DNA of 7,069 bases from a bacterium (GTDB lineage: Bacteria > Pseudomonadota > Gammaproteobacteria > Burkholderiales > Thiobacteraceae), in contig DAIAMA010000059.1 of NCBI GenBank assembly GCA_027438535.1, positions 1-7,069 of the forward strand, in the 5' to 3' direction. The translations under genes were made by a program, and so were the position numbers. Shown here piece by piece: positions 1-6,686 of this stretch. The notes beneath the pieces are model-generated. The model saw nothing but the letters and a program-made list of their open reading frames with translations. It was not told where the DNA came from and did no database searches. Each line of letters begins with the position of its first letter. The stretch's first letter is position 1.

Positions 1-1
1 G

Positions 2-499
2 CGCAACACCACGCCGCACCCGGCCGTCTACCATGTGGCGCGCGGACTGTTGAACGCCCTGCGCTCCGTGCCGGAACTGATTCTTGGGATCATTTTCGTC
101 GCGGCGGTCGGTTTCGGCGCCCTGCCCGGGGTGCTGGCACTCGGCCTGCACTCGATCGGCATGGTCGGTAAGTTCTTCGCCGAGGCCATCGAACACACCG
201 ACGAAGCGCCGATCGAGGCGGCGCGCGCCGCCGGTGGAACACCGCTGCAGGTGATCCTGCACGGTGTGCTGCCGCAGGTGCTGCCGCAGATGGCGGATAT
301 ATCCATTTACCGCTGGGAATACAACTTTCGCGCCTCGACCGTGATGGGCATGGTCGGCGCCGGCGGCATCGGTTTCGAACTGATGGGTTCGCTGCGTATT
401 ATGCAGTACCAAGACGTCTCGGCGATCCTGCTGGTGATTTTGGCGATGGTGACGCTGGTAGACAGCTTCAGCGGCGCACTGAGAAAACGATTCAAATAG
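2..499 (+). CDS. ptxC: Phosphite/phosphonate ABC transporter permease, C-terminal part (PtxC, PhnE family)
   Basis: This is the inner-membrane permease subunit of a phosphorus-oxyanion ABC importer. The reading frame is open from base 2, so the gene begins left of the window; the GTG at 35 is an internal codon, not the start. About 165 residues remain, ending in TAG. The fragment is very hydrophobic. It carries the cytoplasmic EAA loop that docks on the ATPase (EAARAAGG, bases 215-238), then VLPQVLPQ, a YRWE segment and VGMVGAGGIG-like residues (here MGMVGAGGIG), all typical of PhnE-type permeases. Family membership is clear from the sequence. The phosphite assignment rests on context: ptxD follows after an 18-nt gap and ptxE after that, as in the ptxABCDE operon of Pseudomonas stutzeri. 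A phosphonate permease (phnE) is the alternative name if the upstream genes do not fit. Confidence 0.88.
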   Translation, partial: RNTTPHPAVYHVARGLLNALRSVPELILGIIFVAAVGFGALPGVLALGLHSIGMVGKFFAEAIEHTDEAPIEAARAAGGTPLQVILHGVLPQVLPQMADISIYRWEYNFRASTVMGMVGAGGIGFELMGSLRIMQYQDVSAILLVILAMVTLVDSFSGALRKRFK

Positions 500-502
500 A
501 AC

Positions 503-507
503 AGGAG
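503..507 (+). promoter_or_regulatory. Ribosome binding site of ptxD
   Basis: AGGAG lies 10 nt upstream of the ATG at 518, inside the short spacer after the ptxC stop. It supports the ATG at 518 as the start, and the lack of room for a promoter or terminator supports cotranscription with ptxC. Confidence 0.7.
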
Positions 508-517
508 TTTAAGAAAA

Positions 518-1525
518 ATGAAACCAAAAGTAGTCCTCACCCACCGCGTGCACGCCGAAGTTATCGAACTTCTTGCCGCTTACTGCGAAGTCATTCCCAA
601 CACTACCCATGAGAGCTTGCCGCGTGACGCCATACTGCAGCGCACGAAGGACGCAGAGGCCATCATGACCTTCATGCCTGACAGCGTGGACGAAGCGTTC
701 CTGCGCGCCTGTCCGCGCCTGCGCGTGGTCGGCTGCGCGCTCAAGGGCTACGATAACTACGACGTCGATGCCTGCACACGTCATGGCGTGTGGATCACCA
801 ACGTTCCGGACTTACTCACCATTCCGACTGCGGAGTTGACTATCGGCTTGCTCATCGGTTTGACGCGTAACGTGCTCGCCGGCGACCGCTTTGTGCGCGG
901 CGGCCAATTCAATGGTTGGCGCCCGGCACTCTATGGCGCGGGACTTACCGGCAAGACCCTGGGCATCATCGGCATGGGCGCTGTCGGCCAGGCCATCGCC
1001 CAGCGTCTGGCCGGCTACGAGATGCGCATGTTGTACGCTGATCCCTTGGCGTTGCCGAGGGAGAAGGAAACGCAATGGAATCTCGAGCGCGTAGAATTGG
1101 CGACGCTGCTTGCCGCGAGCGACTTCGTGGTGCCGATGGTGCCATATGGCGACGAAACACTGCACATGATCGGCGCCGGTGCGCTCGCACAGATGAAGAT
1201 GGGCGCCTACTTGATTAACACTTGCCGCGGCTCGGTAGTGGACGAGCAGGCGGTGGTCGAGGCGCTCGCTTCCGGCCGGCTGGCCGGCTATGCCGCCGAC
1301 GTTTTCGAAATGGAGGAATGGGCGCGCCCAAACCGCCCGCACGCTATTCCACAGGCACTGCTTGAAGACCCGGAGCATACCTTGTTCACACCCCATATCG
1401 GCTCGGCAGTGGACTCGGTACGACTCGAGATTGAGCTCGAAGCGGCGCGCAACATTCTCCAGGCGCTGCGCGGTGAAACTCCGCAGGGCGCGATCAACCG
1501 GCCGCAAGCAAGAAAAATCGCCTGA
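518..1525 (+). CDS. ptxD: Phosphite dehydrogenase, NAD-dependent (PtxD)
   Basis: PtxD oxidises phosphite to phosphate with reduction of NAD, letting the cell use phosphite as a phosphorus source; it acts in the cytosol. The 335-residue protein belongs to the D-2-hydroxyacid dehydrogenase family, and its length matches PtxD of P. stutzeri WM88 (336). Recalled PtxD active-site residues are all present: M53, L75, K76 (in [10 protein letters not shown]), W134, Y139, R237 ([10 protein letters not shown]), E266 (DVFEMEEWA), H293 and S296 (TPHIGSA); the last two are shifted by one through a single-residue insertion before HTLFTPH. The Rossmann motif is GMGAVG at 152-157. An acidic residue, D175, ends the second strand and implies NAD preference. 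The match extends along the whole protein, so a generic glycerate or lactate dehydrogenase is unlikely. The gene sits between the permease and a LysR gene, as in known ptx operons. Confidence 0.95.
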   Translation: MKPKVVLTHRVHAEVIELLAAYCEVIPNTTHESLPRDAILQRTKDAEAIMTFMPDSVDEAFLRACPRLRVVGCALKGYDNYDVDACTRHGVWITNVPDLLTIPTAELTIGLLIGLTRNVLAGDRFVRGGQFNGWRPALYGAGLTGKTLGIIGMGAVGQAIAQRLAGYEMRMLYADPLALPREKETQWNLERVELATLLAASDFVVPMVPYGDETLHMIGAGALAQMKMGAYLINTCRGSVVDEQAVVEALASGRLAGYAADVFEMEEWARPNRPHAIPQALLEDPEHTLFTPHIGSAVDSVRLEIELEAARNILQALRGETPQGAINRPQARKIA

Positions 1526-1527
1526 CT

Positions 1528-2427
1528 ATGCTGAATCTTGAGCACATCGCCAGCTTTCTGGCCGTGCTCCGTACTCGAAACTTCCGCGCTGCGGCACATG
1601 AGCGCGCATTGTCGCAGGCCACGGTATCGCAGCATATCCAGAAACTCGAGGCGGAACTTAACACGCGTCTAATTGCACGCTCCCACAGCGGCTGCACGCC
1701 GACCGCGGCAGGTACGATACTGCTGCCACACGCTGAGAGCCTGCTGCGCGTAAACACGCGTGTTCTAAGCTTGATGCACAAGCCGGCGATCGTCATCGGC
1801 GCCAGTTCCAATATCGGCGTCTATCTGCTGCAGCCATACGTCAAGTCATTTCTGGCGGAGACGCAATGCCCGATCGAAATCGTCATTCAACACAACCCGG
1901 CGATCGCGGACAAGTTGGAGCGCGGCGAGATCGATCTCGCCACCATGGAATGGTGGGATGATCGCCCTGGCTACATCGCGCGCCCGTGGCGGCAGGAGGA
2001 ATTGGTGGTGATCGTGGCGCCCGATCATCCATGGGCGAAGTTATCTGCCATTCCCCGCGACTTGTTAAAAGATGCGCCCTTATTAGGGGGTGAGCCCGGT
2101 ACCGGCACAGGTACATTACTCGTTCAGCACTTGGGAGAAGAAATACGCGGCGTGCAGGTAGCCATGCAACTCGGTAGTACCGAAGCGGTGAAGCAATGGG
2201 TTAAAGCAAGTTTAGGCGTATCGATTGTACTGTCCAGCACAGTCGTCGAGGAATGCCGTGCCGGCACATTACGTGCCATCCCGCTTGAAGGTAGCCCGAT
2301 ATGCAAGACTTTATATGTAATTTGGCGCGACACATTACACCAAGACAGCTTGCCGCTGCGTCTCGCCAAGCGGTTGCTCGATAATGGCACGATGGTGGCG
2401 CACACTCAAGCATATCAGCCCGCGTAA
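1528..2427 (+). CDS. ptxE: LysR-type transcriptional regulator of the phosphite operon (PtxE-like)
   Basis: This 299-residue LysR-family protein has an N-terminal winged helix-turn-helix (about residues 2-61, with FLAVLRTRNFRAAAHERALS and QATVSQHIQKLE) and a C-terminal periplasmic-binding-like effector domain (about 87-290). The ATG is 2 nt after the ptxD stop. No strong ribosome binding site is visible, so translation is probably coupled to ptxD. Position and length match ptxE, the last gene of ptxABCDE, so it most likely controls that operon; the effector is not known from the sequence. The glycine-rich stretch GGEPGTGTGT (187-196) stands where many LysR proteins have a REPGSGTR-like motif. 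Codon use is uneven: no TTA leucine codon occurs before base 2041, nine occur between 2041 and 2337, and none after. The family is certain, the regulatory target is inferred. Confidence 0.88.
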   Translation: MLNLEHIASFLAVLRTRNFRAAAHERALSQATVSQHIQKLEAELNTRLIARSHSGCTPTAAGTILLPHAESLLRVNTRVLSLMHKPAIVIGASSNIGVYLLQPYVKSFLAETQCPIEIVIQHNPAIADKLERGEIDLATMEWWDDRPGYIARPWRQEELVVIVAPDHPWAKLSAIPRDLLKDAPLLGGEPGTGTGTLLVQHLGEEIRGVQVAMQLGSTEAVKQWVKASLGVSIVLSSTVVEECRAGTLRAIPLEGSPICKTLYVIWRDTLHQDSLPLRLAKRLLDNGTMVAHTQAYQPA

Positions 2428-2459
2428 TCGCACATTTGATTCGAAGTCGCCTGCATTTC
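2428..2459. other. Convergent ptxE/glgA intergenic gap without visible terminator
   Basis: Only 32 nt separate the stop codons of ptxE (+) and glgA (-). I see no GC-rich hairpin followed by a T run on either strand, so transcripts may run into the opposing gene or stop by a Rho-dependent route. This is an observation of absence, made by eye. Confidence 0.5.
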
Positions 2460-3923
2460 TTATGCTGCGAGCGAGCGATACAACTTCAAATATTCCCCGG
2501 CGCTTTTCCGCCAGGAAAAATCGCGCCGCAGCGCGGCTATTTGCAACCGGCGCCAGGCTTGCGGTTCGCGATACAGCGCGATGGCGCGCCGAACGGCTTG
2601 GGCGCAGGCATGGCGGTTCATTGCGGTGAAGAGAAAGCCGGTAGCCGTGCCCGCGCCGAGATTTTCCGGCGTGGCATCCATAATGGTATCCAGCAATCCG
2701 CCGGTCGCGTAGGTGATCGGCGGCGTGCCATAGCGCTGGCTATACATTTGATTCAGCCCGCAGGGTTCGTAGCGCGACGGCATGAGAAACATATCGGCAC
2801 CCGCTTCGATGCGGTGCGACAATCCCTCCTCGTAGCCTATGGTGACGCTGATGCGGCCGGGGTGGGCGTGCGCCATCTCGATGAAGGCCAATTCCACTAC
2901 TTTATCTCCCGTGCCGAGGAGCGCGAATTGCACGCCTTCCCGCACCAAATCATGCATCACGGCCAAGGCGATATCCGAACCTTTTTGGTATGTGATGCGC
3001 GACACGATGCCGACCAGCGGCGCGCGCGCGTCTACCTGCAATCCCAGTGCTTGTTGCAGCGCGGTTTTGTTTTTCGTCTTCGCGTCCAGGTGTTTCGCAT
3101 CGTAGCGATAAGGCAGATGCGGGTCGTGCCGCGGATCCCATGCCTCGGTATCGATGCCGTTGAGAATACCGCTGAGTACCGCGCGCCGTTCTTGCAGCAG
3201 TCCATGCATGCCGAAGCCCAGGGTTTCTTGCTGAATTTCGCGCGCGTAGGTCGGGCTCACGGTGGTGATGCGGTCGCAGTAGAAAATACCGGCTTTGAGG
3301 AACGATAGATTGCCGTAATACTCCAAGCCTTGCATTTTGAAGCTTTCCGGCGGCAGATGTAGCATATCCACCGTATCCGGTCCGAATATGCCTTGATAGG
3401 CAAGGTTGTGAATAGTCATGATGCTGGGCGGTTTGCGTCCCGGCCAGAAACGCAAATAAGCCGGGGCGAGCCCCGTCTGCCAATCGTTACAATGCAGGAT
3501 GTCCGGTTGCCATGCCGTGGTGTTGTATTGGCTGCTTAGCCACGCCGCGACATACGACAGCAAGCCGAAGCGCAAGGCATTGTCCGGCCAGTCGCCGCCG
3601 CTGGCCATCTGATAGGGGCCGCCTTCGCGGTTAAAGAACGCATCATAGGCGACGATAAGAACGGGTACGCTGGTATCCGGCAATCGCGCTTCGAGCAGGT
3701 CTACCGTACCGGGGACGAAAGGGTTGGGGAGTTGGGCGAATGGCGTGGCATGCCGGCATTTATCCAATACTTGCCGGTAGCCGGGGATGAGAATTTTGAT
3801 GTCGGCGCCCAGTGCATGCAGCGCGGCGGGCAGGGCGCCGGAAACATCCGCCAAGCCGCCGGTTTTAATCAGAGGATGAGCCTCGGAAGTCGCGAATAAT
3901 ATTTTTGGGCTTGCCGGTATCAT
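2460..3923 (-). CDS. glgA: Glycogen synthase (GT5 family)
   Basis: GlgA transfers glucose from ADP-glucose (some enzymes also use UDP-glucose) to the non-reducing end of an alpha-1,4-glucan, building glycogen in the cytosol. The protein has 487 residues, the usual bacterial length. The N-terminal Rossmann domain starts with KILFATSEAHPLIKTGGLADV, whose K20-T-G-G-L is the nucleotide-sugar loop. HCNDWQTGLAP follows at 144-154 and TIHNLAYQG at 170-178. The C-terminal domain shows GIVSRITYQKG (R309, K314) and the GT-B signature PSRYEPCGLNQMY with E386. The ATG at 3923 is chosen because it sits seven codons before the conserved KILF strand and no other start lies close upstream in frame. The Shine-Dalgarno sequence is weak or absent. 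The gene stands alone, convergent with ptxE and divergent from gnd. Confidence 0.97.
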   Translation of the reverse strand: MIPASPKILFATSEAHPLIKTGGLADVSGALPAALHALGADIKILIPGYRQVLDKCRHATPFAQLPNPFVPGTVDLLEARLPDTSVPVLIVAYDAFFNREGGPYQMASGGDWPDNALRFGLLSYVAAWLSSQYNTTAWQPDILHCNDWQTGLAPAYLRFWPGRKPPSIMTIHNLAYQGIFGPDTVDMLHLPPESFKMQGLEYYGNLSFLKAGIFYCDRITTVSPTYAREIQQETLGFGMHGLLQERRAVLSGILNGIDTEAWDPRHDPHLPYRYDAKHLDAKTKNKTALQQALGLQVDARAPLVGIVSRITYQKGSDIALAVMHDLVREGVQFALLGTGDKVVELAFIEMAHAHPGRISVTIGYEEGLSHRIEAGADMFLMPSRYEPCGLNQMYSQRYGTPPITYATGGLLDTIMDATPENLGAGTATGFLFTAMNRHACAQAVRRAIALYREPQAWRRLQIAALRRDFSWRKSAGEYLKLYRSLAA

Positions 3924-3969
3924 GGTTGAATAGCGGGGTGCGTGCGCTACATTAATAGAACGGCTGGCG

Positions 3970-3975
3970 ATTATA
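3970..3975 (-). promoter_or_regulatory. Predicted extended -10 element of the glgA promoter
   Basis: Read on the minus strand, the sequence is TGCTATAAT, a perfect -10 hexamer preceded by the TGn extension. No good -35 hexamer is seen 16-18 nt upstream (about 3991-3999), which is normal for extended -10 promoters. Transcription would start near 3962-3964 and give a leader of about 40 nt before the glgA ATG at 3923. Prediction only. Confidence 0.5.
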
Positions 3976-4011
3976 GCAAAGCGGTGCGAGCGGTTTGGAT
4001 TTAGAAAAGCG

Positions 4012-4124
4012 CTTAACCACGGGGTGCACGGGGAACACGGGGTAATTCGCGGTGTGTGTGGGCGACTTTAAGGCTCAAGTGTTTTTGTTTTCCCAGTGCG
4101 CCCCGTGATCCCCGTGGTTTAATT
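4012..4124. repeat. Palindromic repeat element with CACGGGG units at 9-nt period (MITE-like)
   Basis: The left arm holds three exact copies of CACGGGG, starting at 4018, 4027 and 4036. The right arm holds the reverse complement CCCCGTG at 4110 and 4101, plus a one-mismatch copy (CCCAGTG) at 4092, again at a 9-nt period. Each arm is flanked by an AT tract on its outer side: TTAACCACGGGG on the left, and CCCCGTGGTTTAATT on the right. The arms enclose about 49 nt, in which ACTT (4065-4068) and AAGT (4077-4080) could pair. Similar palindromes with repeated CAC-purine units occur as dispersed intergenic repeats in many environmental proteobacteria, to my recollection. No coding potential is seen. 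It sits in the divergent spacer between glgA and gnd. Confidence 0.75.
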
Positions 4125-4170
4125 GTTTTTTGCTTAATGCTTGTATGGGAACTTCCGAGCGCAACAACAA

Positions 4171-4176
4171 AAAGGA
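4171..4176 (+). promoter_or_regulatory. Ribosome binding site that fixes the gnd start
   Basis: AAAGGA ends 7 nt before the ATG at 4184. An in-frame ATG at 4130 would add 18 residues, but it has no such site and those residues do not resemble the family. The protein from 4184 starts directly with the Rossmann strand MKIGMVGLG, as expected. Confidence 0.75.
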
Positions 4177-4183
4177 TCGCATC

Positions 4184-5101
4184 ATGAAAATCGGTATGGT
4201 GGGCTTGGGCCGCATGGGCGGCAATATGGCGCGGCGCTTGCGGCGCGGCGGCGTCGAAGTGGTGGCGTATAACCGCAGCTTCGAGGTGGCCGAGGCGCTC
4301 GCCAAGGAAACCGGTGCGATCGCGGTGCGCGAGCTCAAAGACCTGGTGGCGGCCTTGCCCGCGCCGCGCATCGTTTGGCTCATGCTGCCCGCGGGTCAGG
4401 CCACCGACGATGCGCTGCATCAACTATCGGCTTTGCTCTCCCCCGGCGACTTGGTGGTGGACGGCGCGAACGGTTTTTATAAAGACGGCATGCGCCACGA
4501 ACAAATGCTCAAGGCGCATGGTTTGCAATTCGTCGATGCCGGTGTTTCCGGCGGTATCTGGGGCTTGGCCAACGGCTATTGCATCATGTACGGCGGCGAA
4601 GCCGCGGCGGCGCAACGTATCCAGCCCTATATCCAGGTGCTCGCGCCGACGCCCGATACCGGCTGGCTCCACTGCGGCCCGGCGGGCTCGGGCCACTTCA
4701 CCAAGATGATACACAACGGCATTGAGTACGGCATGATGCAAGCGTTCGGCGAAGGCTTCGCGCTCTTGAAATCGAAATCCGAATTCAATCTCGATATTGC
4801 CGCCATTGCCGAATTGTGGCGGCATTCCAGCGTGGTGCGGTCGTGGCTGTTGGATTTGACCGCCGATGCTTTGGCTCAGGATCAGACGCTAGATAACATC
4901 GAACCCTTCGTGCCCGACTCCGGCGAGGGCCGCTGGACCGCGCTGGAATCGGTGGAACAAGGCGTGCCGACGCCGGTCATGACGCTGGCGCTGATGATGC
5001 GCTTTGCCACCCAAGGCAAGAACGATTACCCCGCCAAGCTCATCGCCATGATGCGCAAGGGCTTCGGCGGGCATGCGGTCAAAGCGGGAGAGGGTAAATG
5101 A
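4184..5101 (+). CDS. gnd: 6-phosphogluconate dehydrogenase, decarboxylating, short form
   Basis: This enzyme oxidises and decarboxylates 6-phosphogluconate to ribulose 5-phosphate and CO2 with reduction of NAD(P), the last oxidative step of the pentose phosphate pathway. At 305 residues it is the short (GndA/YqeC-like) type, lacking the second helical half of the roughly 470-residue form. Visible motifs are GLGRMG at 7-12 (dinucleotide fold), N30-R31-S32 after the second strand, DGANGFYKD at 93-101, DAGVSGG (S122-G123-G124, substrate loop), and [13 protein letters not shown] at 174-186. The last contains the catalytic lysine K174, H177, N178 and the glutamate E181. NRS at 30-32 resembles the NADP-type loop of long enzymes, where many short relatives have an Asp suited to NAD. 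The stop overlaps the zwf start by 4 nt, so the two genes are translationally linked. Confidence 0.93.
   Translation: MKIGMVGLGRMGGNMARRLRRGGVEVVAYNRSFEVAEALAKETGAIAVRELKDLVAALPAPRIVWLMLPAGQATDDALHQLSALLSPGDLVVDGANGFYKDGMRHEQMLKAHGLQFVDAGVSGGIWGLANGYCIMYGGEAAAAQRIQPYIQVLAPTPDTGWLHCGPAGSGHFTKMIHNGIEYGMMQAFGEGFALLKSKSEFNLDIAAIAELWRHSSVVRSWLLDLTADALAQDQTLDNIEPFVPDSGEGRWTALESVEQGVPTPVMTLALMMRFATQGKNDYPAKLIAMMRKGFGGHAVKAGEGK
5087..5093 (+). promoter_or_regulatory. Ribosome binding site of zwf inside the gnd 3' end
   Basis: GGAGAGG lies just upstream of the ATG at 5098, and that ATG overlaps the gnd stop (ATGA). Both point to 5098 as the zwf start and to coupled translation of gnd and zwf. Confidence 0.75.
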
Positions 5102-6585
5102 ACCATAATCCTTCACAGCAAGGGCCGTGCAGTTTCGTCATTTTCGGTGCCACCGGCAATTTGTCGCAGATCAAGCTGCTGCCCGCGCTATATCAGCTGG
5201 AGAAGGCGAAGCGGCTGCCGCTGGATATGAGCCTGTTTGCCTTTGGGCGCAGACCGTTTTCCAACGAGGATTGGCGCCAGTTCATGGAAGAGGCCCTGAA
5301 GAAAAAATTAGGCGACGAATTCGATGCCGCATTATTCGATAAATTCGCCCACCGCTTTGCCTATGTCCAGGGCGAACTGCATCAGCACGAGGATTATGCC
5401 AAGCTCAAGGAAGCGCTGGCCACGCCAAAAATGGGTAGCGGCACCAACGTCATTTTTTATCTCGCGATCAAACCCACCGAATTCGGCGCGGTGATCAATA
5501 ATCTCGACAAGTCGGGCTTGAACCGGCCGCGCGGCAACCACCGCATCGTGGTGGAAAAACCTTTCGGCGAGGATATCGAAACCGCGCAAATGCTGAATGG
5601 CTTGCTGCACAAGCATTTCGATGAAGAACAGGTGTATCGCATCGATCATTACCTCGGCAAGGAGTCGGTGCAGAATCTCTTGGTATTTCGTTTCGCCAAT
5701 ACCTTGATCGAGCCGCTGTGGAATCGAAATTTTATCGACCATGTACAGATTACGGTGGCCGAGGACGTCGGTATCGGCAAGCGCGCCGATTACTACGACA
5801 AAAGCGGCGCGCTGCGCGATATGCTGCAAAACCACTTAATGCAATTGCTGACGGTGGTGGCGATGGAGCCGCCGGCGAGCTTAGACGCCGATGCGATGCG
5901 CGACGAAAAAGTGAAAGTGTTGCGCTCGATCCGTCCGATCTCCAAGCGCGCGGTGCATGCGCATGCCTTCCGCGCGCAATATGCGGCGGGCACCGTCAAC
6001 GGCGAGCAAGTGCCGGGCTACGCGCAAGAGGAGGGCGTGGAAGAAAATTCCGTCACCGAAACTTTCGTCGCGGCCAAATTCTATATCGACAATTGGCGCT
6101 GGCACGGCGTGCCCTTCTATTTGCGTACCGGCAAACGCATGGCGAAACAAACCTCGATGATCGCCATCCGCTTCAAACACCCGCCGCAGCAGTTGTTCCG
6201 CGAAACCCCGGTCGAGACCATTGCCCCCAACTGGGTGTTGCTGTCCTTGCAGCCGGAGGAAAGCATGCACATGGAAATCCATGTCAAGAAGCCGGGACTG
6301 GAAATGGACACCCGCGTGCTGAAGCTCAATGCATCCTATCTGGGCAGCGGCGAGGCCGCGCTCGACGCCTACGAAAACTTGTTGCTAGACGTGATCGAAG
6401 GCGACCGCACCTTGTTTATTCGTTTCGACGAAGTGGAATGGGCCTGGCGCGTGGTCGATCCCATTCTGAAGTATTGGGCGATGGAGCGCGATTACATCCA
6501 TACCTATCCCGCCGGCACTTGGGGCTTGCATGAAGCAGGCCGCTTGTTCGACGGCGAAGATCAGGTGTGGCGGAACGAAGTGTAA
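5098..6585 (+). CDS. zwf: Glucose-6-phosphate 1-dehydrogenase
   Basis: Zwf oxidises glucose 6-phosphate to 6-phosphogluconolactone and makes NADPH, opening the oxidative pentose phosphate and Entner-Doudoroff routes in the cytosol. The protein has 495 residues, the full family length. The N-terminal Rossmann domain has [18 protein letters not shown], followed by FGRRPF, whose R51-R52 fit the 2'-phosphate contact expected for NADP. Then come EKPFGED (153-159), the signature RIDHYLGKE (181-189, with substrate-binding H184 and K188) and [13 protein letters not shown] (237-249) with the catalytic-base histidine H246. YLRTGKRM at 341-348 and a C-terminal YPAGTWGP-like segment (here [11 protein letters not shown]) complete the fold. 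The nucleotide loop is atypical: N21 replaces the usual Asp of GxxGDL, and Ile replaces the Arg of the RK pair. The start overlaps the gnd stop. Confidence 0.97.
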   Translation: MNHNPSQQGPCSFVIFGATGNLSQIKLLPALYQLEKAKRLPLDMSLFAFGRRPFSNEDWRQFMEEALKKKLGDEFDAALFDKFAHRFAYVQGELHQHEDYAKLKEALATPKMGSGTNVIFYLAIKPTEFGAVINNLDKSGLNRPRGNHRIVVEKPFGEDIETAQMLNGLLHKHFDEEQVYRIDHYLGKESVQNLLVFRFANTLIEPLWNRNFIDHVQITVAEDVGIGKRADYYDKSGALRDMLQNHLMQLLTVVAMEPPASLDADAMRDEKVKVLRSIRPISKRAVHAHAFRAQYAAGTVNGEQVPGYAQEEGVEENSVTETFVAAKFYIDNWRWHGVPFYLRTGKRMAKQTSMIAIRFKHPPQQLFRETPVETIAPNWVLLSLQPEESMHMEIHVKKPGLEMDTRVLKLNASYLGSGEAALDAYENLLLDVIEGDRTLFIRFDEVEWAWRVVDPILKYWAMERDYIHTYPAGTWGLHEAGRLFDGEDQVWRNEV

Positions 6586-6686
6586 TCTTTAAACTGCTAG
6601 GCTACCGCGCGCTTTTTCTCTAGCCGCCGCGGAATTGAGCATCATGGCGGACATTGCATCGGCATAAGGCTCGAAGGGTAGCGCTC
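6586..6686 (+). other. zwf-pgl spacer
   Basis: This 101-nt gap is unlike the overlap between gnd and zwf. A weak pairing of GGCTA (6600-6604) with TAGCC (6621-6625) around a T-rich loop is visible but is not a convincing terminator. An 8-codon ATG frame with stop (6644-6667) precedes the pgl ribosome binding site and shows no sign of selection. The pgl gene may be read through from zwf or may have its own weak promoter here. Confidence 0.4.
6674..6679 (+). promoter_or_regulatory. Ribosome binding site of pgl
   Basis: AAGGGT lies 7 nt upstream of the ATG at 6687 and supports that start. The ATG precedes a typical Pgl N-terminus of about 40 residues before the GGTTP loop. Confidence 0.6.

Noticed and set aside
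35..499. GTG at 35 as the start of a short permease gene
   Set aside because: The frame is open to the left edge, and the residues before it (ending AVYH) continue the permease family sequence, so this is a gene cut by the window edge.
812..1507. Open frame of about 231 codons on the - strand opposite ptxD
   Set aside because: Antisense to a gene with every PtxD catalytic residue; the composition (rich in Arg, Ala, His) is typical of a shadow frame.
2436..3308. Open frame of about 290 codons on the + strand opposite glgA
   Set aside because: It lies wholly antisense to a clear glgA, shows no recognisable motif, and long antisense frames are expected in GC-rich coding DNA.
4092..4131. Right arm of the palindrome plus T run as a Rho-independent terminator on the + strand
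   Set aside because: No gene is transcribed rightward into it within the window; glgA leads away on the other strand. The symmetric arms fit a repeat element better.
4130..4183. Upstream in-frame ATG that would extend Gnd by 18 residues
   Set aside because: It lacks a ribosome binding site, and the ATG at 4184 has AAAGGA at good spacing and begins directly with the Rossmann strand.
5718..6533. Open frame of about 271 codons on the + strand inside zwf, shifted frame
   Set aside because: The zwf frame holds all family motifs; the shifted frame is arginine-rich and has no motif.
6644..6667. Eight-codon ATG frame before pgl as a leader peptide
   Set aside because: It has no regulatory codon run, no attenuator hairpin after it, and could arise by chance.
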